Below, piece after piece: positions 1 to 6,959 of a DNA stretch of 10,124 nucleotides (position 1 is the first letter of the stretch; each line of letters starts with the position of its first letter). Origin of the DNA: JAABYT01 sp964194585 (lineage in GTDB: Bacteria; Pseudomonadota; Gammaproteobacteria; HK1); NCBI GenBank assembly GCA_964194585.1, contig CAXMNG010000290.1:1-10124 (forward strand), read 5' to 3'. The notes under the pieces were generated by a model that was not told where the DNA came from, did no database searches, and saw only the letters and a program-made list of their open reading frames with translations. The position numbers were made by a program, and so were the translations under genes.

Positions 1-213
1 GGTGATACCGTTCGGCGGATCAAAGCGCCCAAGTGTCACCCGCTGGGGTCGGCCGTTGCCCCACATATAGATTTGGAAGGATTTAGCGCCCGTGTCTGTC
101 ACCTGGAGGCGGTGACGGGCGTTCGACACATCTATATAGTACGCTCGCTTTCCAGGTGGAGCCGGCGGAAGCTCGGCGAGGGCCTTCTTGGTGAATCGGA
201 TTTTTTCGGCCAT
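1..213 (-). CDS. Tyrosine recombinase (phage/island integrase), N-terminal part only
   Basis: The first 71 codons are visible; the gene runs off the left edge of the window. The protein starts MAEKIRFTKKALAELP, continues with YYIDVSNARHRLQVTDTGAKS, an aromatic stretch (FQIYMW) and then RPQRVTLGRFD. This is the layout of the DUF4102-type arm-binding domain found at the N terminus of P4-like integrases, where a 'D..GL.L.V...G.K.W...Y...G....LG.Y' pattern is usual. The core-binding and catalytic domains (Arg...His-X-X-Arg...Tyr) lie outside, so activity cannot be judged. The start is supported by a GGAG ribosome-binding site (complement of 222-225) eight bases upstream. The gene points away from a tRNA-Lys 3' fragment about 210 bp upstream, which fits an enzyme that integrates its element into that tRNA gene. 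The family call is firm; the type of element is unknown. Confidence 0.85.
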   Translation of the reverse strand, partial: MAEKIRFTKKALAELPPAPPGKRAYYIDVSNARHRLQVTDTGAKSFQIYMWGNGRPQRVTLGRFDPPNGIT

Positions 214-231
214 GGCGGTGTCTCCGGTGGA

Positions 232-341
232 TGACCCGCTGATTGTTCCTAGCACTGTTTGGCTGTTTCGCGGGTGCTATGTCAGTGCTAGGTATATCGT
301 CCAAACTGGTCCACAGCGGGTCAGGCTGATTTCATAGCACC
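232..341. promoter_or_regulatory. Nested inverted repeats upstream of the integrase (probable arm sites or operator)
   Basis: Three inverted repeats interlock here. TGACCCGCT (232-240) pairs with AGCGGGTCA (315-323). CCTAGCACTG (248-257) pairs with CAGTGCTAGG (283-292). GGTGCTATG (273-281) pairs with CATAGCACC (333-341). The hexamer TAGCAC occurs four times, twice on each strand (250-255, 274-279, 285-290, 335-340), and the two middle copies are 11 bp apart, about one helical turn. A weak - strand promoter (TTGGAC at 304-299, CATAGC at 281-276) would overlap them. Position between int and the att core fits integrase arm-type sites, excisionase sites or an autoregulatory operator. The repeats are seen directly; the function is inferred. 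Confidence 0.5.
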
Positions 342-422
342 GTACACCTAACCTATTGTTCCGTCAATGCTCATACACTCAAAAACACAGTTGGTCAAAC
401 CCCGTCCATATGGGCAAAATGG

Positions 423-469
423 GACTCTTAATCAGCGGGTCGCAGGTTCGAATCCTGCACGGCCCACCA
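423..469 (+). other. Island attachment site: 3' fragment of tRNA-Lys(CTT)
   Basis: The 47 bases match the 3' part of a bacterial tRNA-Lys from the anticodon stem onward: anticodon loop CTCTTAA (425-431, anticodon CTT at 427-429), the 3' half of the anticodon stem TCAGC, the T arm GCAGGTTCGAATCCTGC, the acceptor strand ACGGCCC and the CCA end. No D arm and no GGGCCGT acceptor strand lie upstream, and the bases 5' of the loop do not pair with TCAGC, so no complete tRNA can fold. A tRNA that keeps only its 3' part, next to an integrase gene, is the usual far-end att repeat of an integrated island. It could also be described as a tRNA pseudogene. The complete reconstituted tRNA-Lys is expected beyond the left edge. 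Confidence 0.8.
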
Positions 470-477
470 ATACAATC

Positions 478-511
478 AAAGGGTTAGGTCGTGCAGGCCT
501 GACCCTTTTTT
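478..511 (+). terminator. Rho-independent terminator of the disrupted tRNA-Lys
   Basis: AAAGGGTTAGG (478-488) pairs with CCTGACCCTTT (498-508) over 11 bp with one T-G wobble, around a 9-base loop, and runs into six T residues (506-511). It lies nine bases after the CCA of the tRNA-Lys fragment, so it is most simply the native terminator of that tRNA gene, left in place when the island inserted. Confidence 0.8.
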
Positions 512-535
512 GCGTCGGCGAGGTCCCGGTATACT
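508..535 (+). promoter_or_regulatory. Candidate sigma-70 promoter for tRNA-Leu
   Basis: TATACT at 530-535 matches five of six bases of the -10 consensus and lies 25 bp before the tRNA-Leu gene. The -35 is weak: TTTTGC at 508-513 with a 16-bp spacer is the best seen, and it overlaps the T run of the preceding terminator. Initiation near 542 would give a short 5' leader for processing. The same promoter could also feed tig, since no terminator is seen between tRNA-Leu and tig. Confidence 0.45.
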
Positions 536-559
536 TGGTGTTGAATGGCTCAAGTTAAG

Positions 560-646
<87 letters not shown>

Positions 647-696
647 GTTCTCATCAGCATCCCCACCGGGCACGGGTTTTCCACGAGGTTCTACAG

Positions 697-2013
697 ATGC
701 AAGTTACGGTTGAGACCACACAGGGCCTGGAACGCAAGGTCAAGGTGCAGGTTCCGGAAGACCGGATTCAAGGCGAGATCAGCAAGCGGCTGACGAACAT
801 CGCACAAAAGGCACGGCTGCCGGGCTTCCGCCCGGGAAAAGCGCCCATGAAGGTCATCGCGCAACGCTTCGGCAAGCAGGTACGCGAGGAAGTGGTCGGC
901 GAGATCGTCCAGAGCAGCTTTCAGGACGCCATCGTCCAGGAGAGCCTGCGCCCGGTGGGTACGCCCACCATCGACCCTCTGGAGTGGGAATCGGGCAGCG
1001 GTGTGGCCTATACGGCAGTATTCGACGTCTATCCCGAGGTGAGCTTGCCGCCCATCGATTCGCTGAAAATCGCCAGGCCGGAGGCCGAAGTCGGCGACGG
1101 GGATGTGAACCGCATGCTCGAACGCCTGCGCAAGCAGCGGCGACGCTGGGAGTCGGTGCAACGGGCCGCGACCCCCGGTGATCGCGTGGTGGTCGATTTC
1201 CAGGGAACCTGCGACGGAGAGGCCCGGGACGATCTGAAGACCGACGGTTACGCCGTGGAGCTGGGCGCGGGTCAGTTATTCAAGCAGCTCGAGGATAGCC
1301 TCCTGGGTACCGAGGCGGGTCAGGAGCTTTCCCTGGATCTGCATTTTCCCTCCGACTTCGGGGCCGGCGAGCTGGCCGGGAAGCCGGTCCATTTCGAGGT
1401 AAAGGTGAACACCGTCGAGGAGCCGGTGCTGCCGGAAATCGATGACGAATTTGCCACGGGCTTCGGCGTCAAGGAGGGCGGTATCGAGAAGCTCAAGAGC
1501 GAGATACGGGACAATATGCAGCGCGAGCTGGAAGAAGGCATACGCTCGACCACCAAGCAGCGGGTCATGGAAGCCCTGCTCGCAGGCCGGAATCTGGACC
1601 TGCCGGAGTCGCTCATCGAGCGCGAAGTGCAGCGCAGCCTCGAGCAGCGGCGCCTGGAGCTGTCCCATTCCGGCATCGACACGAGTGAAATCGAGCTGGA
1701 CCCCGAGGATTTCAAGCAGGCGGCCGGTCGTCGGGTCTCTCTGGGACTTCTTGTGGGCGAGCTCATCAAGGAAAACGGCATCAAGGCGGGCCCGAACGAG
1801 GTCCGGGCACGCATCGACAGCATCGCGTCCACCTATGAGGATTCCGGCGAGGTGGTGCGCTGGTATTACTCCGAGCCCGCACGCCTCTCGGAGGTGGAAT
1901 CCACTGTCCTCGAGGACACCGTGGTGACGTGGATTCTGGACAGGGCGACGGTGGTGCCCGAGGCTACCTCGTTTGACGAATTATTGAATCCGGGGCAGAC
2001 TCAGGGCAGTTAA
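697..2013 (+). CDS. tig: Trigger factor, ribosome-bound chaperone and peptidyl-prolyl isomerase
   Basis: Trigger factor binds near the peptide exit tunnel and shields nascent chains; it also has a peptidyl-prolyl cis-trans isomerase domain. The 438 residues match the usual length (E. coli 432). The N-terminal ribosome-binding domain carries the signature GFRPGKAP (43-50), corresponding to E. coli GFRKGKVP, followed by VIAQRFG. The FKBP-like domain spans roughly 161-247, beginning GDRVVVDFQGT. The remaining C-terminal part is the helical chaperone domain with long charged helices (about 260-430). The ATG at 697 is preceded by GAGG at 685-688, eight bases away. The gene is followed after eight bases by clpP and is probably the first gene of a tig-clpP-clpX operon. 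It is complete, with nothing odd in it. Confidence 0.97.
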   Translation: MQVTVETTQGLERKVKVQVPEDRIQGEISKRLTNIAQKARLPGFRPGKAPMKVIAQRFGKQVREEVVGEIVQSSFQDAIVQESLRPVGTPTIDPLEWESGSGVAYTAVFDVYPEVSLPPIDSLKIARPEAEVGDGDVNRMLERLRKQRRRWESVQRAATPGDRVVVDFQGTCDGEARDDLKTDGYAVELGAGQLFKQLEDSLLGTEAGQELSLDLHFPSDFGAGELAGKPVHFEVKVNTVEEPVLPEIDDEFATGFGVKEGGIEKLKSEIRDNMQRELEEGIRSTTKQRVMEALLAGRNLDLPESLIEREVQRSLEQRRLELSHSGIDTSEIELDPEDFKQAAGRRVSLGLLVGELIKENGIKAGPNEVRARIDSIASTYEDSGEVVRWYYSEPARLSEVESTVLEDTVVTWILDRATVVPEATSFDELLNPGQTQGS

Positions 2014-2021
2014 AGGATCTC

Positions 2022-2672
2022 ATGACGATTACCGATAGAGAAGAAAGGGCAGGCGCTGACCACGTGAGGGGATTGAATCTCGTTCCTATCGTCGTCGAGC
2101 AGTCCGCCCGCGGCGAACGGTCCTATGACATCTATTCGCGGTTGCTGAAGGAGCGGGTCGTGTTCCTGTGCGGCCCGGTGGAGGACCTGGTCGCCAATGT
2201 GGTGGTCGCCCAGCTGCTATTCTTGGAGTCGGAGAATCCCGACAAGGACATTCATCTTTATATCAACTCACCGGGCGGCATGGTATCCGCGGGGTTGGCG
2301 ATTTATGACACCATGCAGTTCATCAAGCCCGACGTGAGCACGCTGTGCATCGGCCAGGCGGCCAGTATGGGGGCCCTGTTGCTGGCGGGTGGCGCTAAAG
2401 GCAAGCGCTACGTGCTTCCCCACTCTCGGGTCATGATTCACCAGCCCCTGGGTGGATTTCAGGGGCAGGCTTCGGATATCGATATCCATGCTCAGGAGAT
2501 TCTGCGTACCCGGGAGCGGCTCGACGAGATCCTGTCGCTGCACACCGGGCAACCACTGGAACGTGTCAAGACCGACACCGATCGCGACAATTTCATGGGC
2601 GGCAGCGAGGCTGTGGAATACGGCATCATCGACGAGGTGCTGGAGTCGCGCAAAACCCCGTCGGACGCATGA
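2022..2672 (+). CDS. clpP: ATP-dependent Clp protease, proteolytic subunit ClpP
   Basis: ClpP is the cytoplasmic serine peptidase that forms a double heptameric barrel and degrades proteins fed by ClpX or ClpA. The catalytic triad is visible: Ser115 in GQAASMGA, His140 in VMIHQPLGG and Asp189 in TDRDNF. Each is four residues later than E. coli Ser111, His136 and Asp185. The oxyanion/substrate strand INSPGG (81-86) is intact. The N terminus reads into LVPIVVEQSARGERSYDIYSRLLKER, nearly the E. coli sequence; the short propeptide before it is presumably removed by self-processing. The length, 216 residues, is normal. AAAGGA overlapping the tig stop codon serves as a close ribosome-binding site, so translation is probably coupled to tig. 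clpX follows 30 bp later. Confidence 0.98.
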   Translation: MTITDREERAGADHVRGLNLVPIVVEQSARGERSYDIYSRLLKERVVFLCGPVEDLVANVVVAQLLFLESENPDKDIHLYINSPGGMVSAGLAIYDTMQFIKPDVSTLCIGQAASMGALLLAGGAKGKRYVLPHSRVMIHQPLGGFQGQASDIDIHAQEILRTRERLDEILSLHTGQPLERVKTDTDRDNFMGGSEAVEYGIIDEVLESRKTPSDA

Positions 2673-2702
2673 ATCTGCGTTGGGATCCGAAGAGGTAGGT
2701 CT

Positions 2703-3983
2703 ATGAGCAACGACAAGCAGGGCAAAGGTGGTGACGGCGATCGCCTGTTGTACTGCTCGTTCTGCGGTAAGAGCCAGCACGAGGTGCGCAAGCTCATCGC
2801 CGGACCATCGGTGTTTATCTGCGACGAGTGCGTTGATCTCTGCAACGACATTATCCGCGAGGAGATCCAGGAGAAGGGCGGAGCCGGCACGGGCAGTAAG
2901 CTTCCTACTCCTCACGAGATAAATCAGATACTTAACGACTACGTCGTCGGTCAGTACCACGCCAAGAAAGTCCTGTCGGTGGCGGTCTACAACCACTACA
3001 AGAGGCTCGATTCGGGTCTCAAGGTCGACGAAGTGGAGCTCTCGAAGAGCAACGTGCTGCTCATCGGGCCCACCGGGTGCGGCAAGACCTTGCTCGCCGA
3101 GACCCTGGCGCGGCTTCTGAACGTGCCGTTCACCATTGCCGACGCCACCACCCTCACCGAGGCGGGATACGTGGGCGAGGATGTGGAGAATATCATCCAG
3201 AAGCTGCTCCAGAAGTGTGATTACGACGTCGAGAAAGCCCAGACGGGCATCGTATACATCGACGAGATCGATAAAATCTCACGCAAATCCGACAATCCCT
3301 CGATTACCCGTGACGTGTCCGGCGAAGGCGTTCAGCAGGCGCTCCTCAAGCTCATCGAGGGCACTATCGCGTCGGTGCCCCCCCAGGGAGGGCGCAAGCA
3401 TCCGCAGCAGGAGTTCCTGCAGGTGAACACCTCGAACATTCTGTTCATCTGCGGCGGTGCCTTCGATGGTCTGGCCAAGATCATCGAGAATCGCTCATCG
3501 AAGAAGGGCGGGATCGGCTTTGGTGCCGACGTCAAGAGCAAGGAAGACGTCAAGCAGGTGGGCGAGATTTTGCGGGAGGTGGAGCCCGAGGACCTCATTC
3601 ATTACGGCTTGATCCCGGAATTCGTGGGGCGCTTGCCGATTCTGGCGACCCTGGACGAGCTGGATGAAGAGCAGCTCGTGCAGATTCTCACGGAGCCCAA
3701 AAACGCGCTCACCAAGCAATATACGCGCCTGTTCGAGATGGAGGGCAGCGAGATCGAGTTTCGCGAGGATGCGCTGCGCGCCGTCGCCAAGAAAGCCATG
3801 GAGCGCAAGACCGGGGCCCGCGGGCTGCGCTCCATCGTCGAGCACGTGCTCCTCGACACCATGTACGATCTGCCCTCATTCGACAATGTCAGCAAGGTCG
3901 TTGTCGATGACGGCGCCATCACCGGCGATTCGGAGCCGTTGATCATCTTCGAGGGCGATAAACGGCGGGTCGCGTCCGATTGA
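2703..3983 (+). CDS. clpX: ATP-dependent unfoldase ClpX of the ClpXP protease
   Basis: ClpX is the hexameric AAA+ unfoldase that recognises tagged proteins and threads them into ClpP. The 426 residues show the full domain order. An N-terminal zinc-binding domain has Cys18, Cys21, Cys40 and Cys43. The Walker A motif is GPTGCGKT (122-129) and Walker B is IVYIDEID (183-190). The pore loop is GYVGED (155-160), followed by the RKH loop (231-233). The IGF loop (271-273), the tripeptide that docks into ClpP, is present, and the sensor 2 arginine lies in GARGLRSI (371-378). GAGG at 2692-2695 precedes the ATG. ClpX directly after ClpP, with its IGF loop intact, predicts a working ClpXP pair. A very long palindrome starts 13 bp after the stop codon and will end up in the 3' part of the transcript if transcription reaches it. 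Confidence 0.98.
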   Translation: MSNDKQGKGGDGDRLLYCSFCGKSQHEVRKLIAGPSVFICDECVDLCNDIIREEIQEKGGAGTGSKLPTPHEINQILNDYVVGQYHAKKVLSVAVYNHYKRLDSGLKVDEVELSKSNVLLIGPTGCGKTLLAETLARLLNVPFTIADATTLTEAGYVGEDVENIIQKLLQKCDYDVEKAQTGIVYIDEIDKISRKSDNPSITRDVSGEGVQQALLKLIEGTIASVPPQGGRKHPQQEFLQVNTSNILFICGGAFDGLAKIIENRSSKKGGIGFGADVKSKEDVKQVGEILREVEPEDLIHYGLIPEFVGRLPILATLDELDEEQLVQILTEPKNALTKQYTRLFEMEGSEIEFREDALRAVAKKAMERKTGARGLRSIVEHVLLDTMYDLPSFDNVSKVVVDDGAITGDSEPLIIFEGDKRRVASD

Positions 3984-3995
3984 CGCGGGCGGGGC

Positions 3996-4138
3996 GTAAA
4001 AGGGGACCGGGGGCGATTTAATGGGGGTGATTTAATGGGGACAGATCTATTTTCCCTCGGGACGGAACCCGTCCCGAGGGAAAATAGATCTGTCCCCATT
4101 AAATCGCCCCCATTAAATCGCCCCCCGTCCCCTTTTAC
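3996..4138. repeat. 143-bp near-perfect palindrome between clpX and lon (REP-like element, two head-to-head copies)
   Basis: Two 70-base arms (3996-4065 and 4069-4138) are reverse complements around the 3-base loop AAC (4066-4068). Only two positions fail to pair: 4028/4106 (T-G) and 4008/4126 (C-C). Each arm holds two tandem 14-base units, GGGGGCGATTTAAT (4009-4022) and GGGGGTGATTTAAT (4023-4036), then GGGGACAGATCTATTTT and the inner stem CCCTCGGGACGG. Nineteen bases of the right arm (4082-4100) recur at 9464-9482. Dispersed GGGGACAGAT-type palindromes are, as I recall, typical of repeats moved by REP-associated (Y1/RAYT) transposases in proteobacteria; no such transposase is visible here. 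RNA from this stretch would fold into an almost continuous 70-bp duplex. There is no T run directly after it, so a simple rho-independent terminator is not supported. Confidence 0.9.
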
Positions 4139-4381
4139 CCCCTTACACCCCTTAAAACCCCCCGAATCGCCTTATGTGACGGGCAGCACACATGGTGGGC
4201 CCGGTCTCCTATAATCTTCGGGCCGACCTTGAATTCCTGGCCACACACCACCAAATATGGGACTTGACGGTGCTTTGGCGTTGAACCGCGTGTATTGTTG
4301 CGCTTGCGTGGCGGGCAGGACGCCTAGCGGCCGCTATTCCCCACCCCCCTCCAGCCGAAGCGACCAGGGAGAGATAGGACC
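4139..4381 (+). other. lon upstream region
   Basis: This is non-coding sequence between the palindrome and lon. It begins with C-rich tracts (CCCCTT at 4139-4144 and 4148-4153, in step with a copy in the palindrome edge at 4129-4134). A perfect TATAAT lies at 4210-4215, but no matching -35 box is seen 16-18 bp upstream of it. A candidate sigma-32 promoter follows at 4228-4257. TTGACG at 4264-4269 has no well-spaced -10. The ribosome-binding site AGGGAGAG (4366-4373) lies eight bases before the lon ATG. No small ORF or RNA gene is supported. Confidence 0.6.
4228..4257 (+). promoter_or_regulatory. Candidate sigma-32 (heat-shock) promoter of lon
   Basis: CTTGAA (4228-4233) is the core of the sigma-32 -35 element, and CACCAAATA (4249-4257) resembles its -10 element CCCCATNTA, with a 15-bp spacer in the accepted range. 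In E. coli lon is a classic RpoH-dependent heat-shock gene, so a promoter here is expected. The -10 has two departures from consensus. Initiation would be near 4265, giving a leader of about 115 bases. Confidence 0.45.
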
Positions 4382-6778
4382 ATGATGCCAGTATTGCCGT
4401 TGCGCGACGTCGTCGTTTTCCCGCACATGGTGATCCCGCTGTTCGTAGGTCGGGAGAAGTCGATCCAGGCCCTGGAGCAGGCCATGGCGAACGACAAGAA
4501 GATTTTTCTGGTGGCGCAGAAAGACGCTGGCCAGGACGACCCGAACCCCGACGATATCTACCGCATCGGTACGATTTCGACGATTCTGCAGCTCCTGAAA
4601 CTCCCTGACGGCACCGTCAAGGTGCTGGTGGAGGGCGGTGAGCGGGCCCGGGTAGAGGCCTTTTCCGAAGAGGCGGGCTATTTTGGTGCCGAGCTTACGG
4701 TGCTGGATTCCGTGGACGAGGAGGAAGACGCGCGCGAGATCGAGGTTTTGACCCGCTCGGTGCTCGCGCAGTTCGAGCAGTACGTGAAGCTCAACAAGAA
4801 GGTCCCACCGGAAATCCTCGCGTCATTGACGAGCATCGACGATCCCGGCCGCCTCGCCGATACCATCGCGGCCCACTTGTCGGTGAAAATCGGCCAGAAA
4901 CAAACGATCCTGGAAATCGAATCGCGGCGTGAAAGGCTCGAGCACATGTTCGCACGGCTCGAGGAAGAGATCGATCTCCTGCAGGTCGAGAAGCGTATCC
5001 GCGGGCGCGTCAAGCGCCAGATGGAGAAGAGCCAGCGCGAGTACTACTTGAACGAACAGATGAAGGCCATCCAGAAGGAGCTGGGTGACATGGAAGATGC
5101 GCCCAACGAGCTCGAGGATCTCGCGCGCAAGATCGAACAGGCGGGTATGTCCAAGGAGGCTCGCGAGAAAGCGACCGCCGAGCTCAACAAGCTGAAGATG
5201 ATGTCGCCCATGTCAGCCGAGGCTACCGTGGTGCGCAACTACGTGGATTGGCTGGTCAACGTGCCATGGAAGAAGCGCACAAAGATTCGAAACGATCTCG
5301 CCGAGGCAGAAGCCGTGCTCGAGGCCGATCACTATGGGCTCGAGAAGGTCAAGGAACGCATCGTCGAGTATCTCGCCGTGCAGCAGCGCGTGAAAAAGCT
5401 CAAAGGCCCGATCCTGTGTCTGGTGGGCCCGCCCGGTGTCGGTAAGACGTCACTCGGGCAATCCATCGCGCGCGCGACGAACCGTAAATATTCACGCATG
5501 TCCCTTGGCGGTGTGCGTGACGAGGCCGAGATTCGCGGTCACCGGCGTACCTACATCGGCGCGCTTCCCGGAAAGATCATTCAGAATCTCTCCAAGGTGG
5601 GGGTGCGTAATCCGCTGTTTCTCCTGGACGAAGTCGACAAGATGTCCATGGATTTTCGTGGCGATCCCTCTTCGGCGTTGCTGGAAGTGCTCGATCCCGA
5701 GCAGAACCATACTTTCAACGATCACTATCTGGAAGTGGATTACGATCTGTCGAACGTGATGTTTGTCGCTACGGCAAACACCATGAATATCCCCAGTCCG
5801 CTCCTGGATCGTATGGAGGTAATTCGCCTCTCGGGCTACACCGAGGAAGAGAAGATCAACATCGCGATGCGCTATCTGGTGCCGAAGCAGATGAAAAATC
5901 ACGGCCTCGAAGAGAGCGAGTTCAGCATATCCGAGGCCAGCATTCGGGACATGGTTCGCTTCTATACACGTGAGGCGGGCGTGCGTAACGTCGAGCGCGA
6001 AATCGCGAAGATTTGCCGCAAGGTGGTAAAGCAGAAGGTCTCGAAAAAGACCGAGGGTAAAGTGCGCGTCACTCCGCGCAGCTTGCAGAAGTATCTCGGC
6101 GTCAAACGGTTCCGCTTCGGCCGCAAGGAAGACCAGGATCGCATCGGCCAGGTTACCGGTCTTGCGTGGACCGAGACCGGCGGTGATCTGCTGACCATCG
6201 AAGCGGCGGTGATGCCGGGTAAGGGCAAGCCGAGCTATACGGGGCAGCTCGGCGACATCATGCAGGAATCCATTCAAGCGGCGATGACGGTCGTACGCAG
6301 CCGCGTCGATGCGTTGGGGATCGATCCGAAGTTTTACCAGAAAACCGACGTGCACATTCATGTGCCCGAGGGGGCAACGCCGAAGGACGGGCCAAGTGCC
6401 GGCGTCGGAATGTGCACGGCGTTGGTGTCGGCGCTGACGCGCATTCCCGTGCATTCGAATGTGGCGATGACCGGCGAGATCACCCTCCGTGGTGAAGTGC
6501 TGCCCATCGGCGGGCTCAAGGAAAAGTTGCTCGCGGCACTTCGAGGCGGCATTGACACCGTTCTGATACCGGATGAAAATCGTCGCGAGCTCACCGAAAT
6601 TCCGACGAACATTATGCAGCATCTGGATGTGAAGCCGGTAAAGTGGATCGATGAAGTGTTCGAGGTCGCGCTCCAGCATATGCCGAGCCCGGCATCTGAC
6701 AGGGAAGGCACATCCGACGCGGTCGACGGCGAGACACCCGCCGATGACGGGGGACGGAAGCCTGTGAGAACCCATTGA
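4382..6778 (+). CDS. lon: ATP-dependent serine protease Lon (LonA type)
   Basis: Lon is a soluble homohexameric protease that degrades misfolded proteins and selected regulators. The 798 residues contain the N-terminal substrate-binding LAN domain (about 1-195, starting MMPVLPLRDVVVFPHM), a coiled-coil middle part (about 180-275), and an AAA+ module with Walker A GPPGVGKT (349-356) and Walker B LFLLDEVDK (412-420). The C-terminal peptidase domain has the catalytic Ser672 in PKDGPSAG and Lys715 in GGLKEKLLAA. These are seven residues earlier than E. coli Ser679 and Lys722, so the dyad is complete. The N terminus is a few residues shorter than in E. coli. The AGGGAGAG site at 4366-4373 supports this start, though the second ATG (4385) is also possible. 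The last 30 residues, acidic then basic, look variable and dispensable. A terminator follows about 120 bp downstream. Confidence 0.98.
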   Translation: MMPVLPLRDVVVFPHMVIPLFVGREKSIQALEQAMANDKKIFLVAQKDAGQDDPNPDDIYRIGTISTILQLLKLPDGTVKVLVEGGERARVEAFSEEAGYFGAELTVLDSVDEEEDAREIEVLTRSVLAQFEQYVKLNKKVPPEILASLTSIDDPGRLADTIAAHLSVKIGQKQTILEIESRRERLEHMFARLEEEIDLLQVEKRIRGRVKRQMEKSQREYYLNEQMKAIQKELGDMEDAPNELEDLARKIEQAGMSKEAREKATAELNKLKMMSPMSAEATVVRNYVDWLVNVPWKKRTKIRNDLAEAEAVLEADHYGLEKVKERIVEYLAVQQRVKKLKGPILCLVGPPGVGKTSLGQSIARATNRKYSRMSLGGVRDEAEIRGHRRTYIGALPGKIIQNLSKVGVRNPLFLLDEVDKMSMDFRGDPSSALLEVLDPEQNHTFNDHYLEVDYDLSNVMFVATANTMNIPSPLLDRMEVIRLSGYTEEEKINIAMRYLVPKQMKNHGLEESEFSISEASIRDMVRFYTREAGVRNVEREIAKICRKVVKQKVSKKTEGKVRVTPRSLQKYLGVKRFRFGRKEDQDRIGQVTGLAWTETGGDLLTIEAAVMPGKGKPSYTGQLGDIMQESIQAAMTVVRSRVDALGIDPKFYQKTDVHIHVPEGATPKDGPSAGVGMCTALVSALTRIPVHSNVAMTGEITLRGEVLPIGGLKEKLLAALRGGIDTVLIPDENRRELTEIPTNIMQHLDVKPVKWIDEVFEVALQHMPSPASDREGTSDAVDGETPADDGGRKPVRTH

Positions 6779-6895
6779 GCGATTGCGGGGACGCTTTGTT
6801 CGTGCGAATCTAGCGGTATCGGAATCCTGCGAGGGGTTGCTTAGCAGTGTTTTTATTGCTGGTTAGACTATGTTGGATGCGGTCTAGACGAGAAT

Positions 6896-6927
6896 CCGGA
6901 GTCTGATTGACGGCTCCGGTTTTTTTT
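6896..6927 (+). terminator. Rho-independent terminator between lon and hupB
   Basis: CCGGAGTC (6896-6903) pairs with GGCTCCGG (6912-6919), eight pairs including one T-G wobble, around an 8-base loop, followed directly by eight T residues (6920-6927). It is a strong terminator for lon. It ends only 32 bp before the hupB start codon, so either hupB starts from a promoter packed into or over this hairpin (TTGACG at 6907-6912 with TAATCT at 6927-6932, a short 14-bp spacer), or a promoter upstream of the hairpin makes it a leader attenuator. Confidence 0.85.
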
Positions 6928-6959
6928 AATCTGCGCTTGCGTAACTGAGGGGAAGGTTT

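Noticed and set aside
83..304. 73-residue open frame on the - strand
   Set aside because: It overlaps the integrase N terminus in another frame. The integrase frame has the family sequence pattern and a proper ribosome-binding site.
661..680. Possible terminator hairpin between tRNA-Leu and tig
   Set aside because: Only three or four base pairs can form before the TTTT, too weak to support a terminator.
3996..4138. CRISPR-like or tandem repeat array
   Set aside because: The repeated 14-base units occur only twice per arm and without spacers; the structure is a palindrome.
4129..4153. Three CCCCTT boxes at roughly 10-bp steps
   Set aside because: They are suggestive of phased sites, but the first belongs to the palindrome arm and the stretch is generally C-rich, so it is probably low complexity.
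4210..4215. Perfect TATAAT box upstream of lon
   Set aside because: No -35 element at usable distance and no extended -10; kept only as a note in the lon upstream entry.
5492..6775. 427-residue open frame antisense to lon
   Set aside because: It lies wholly inside lon on the other strand, resembles no family I recognise, and is the usual mirror frame in GC-rich coding DNA. The same applies to the antisense frames in tig, clpP, clpX and ppiD.
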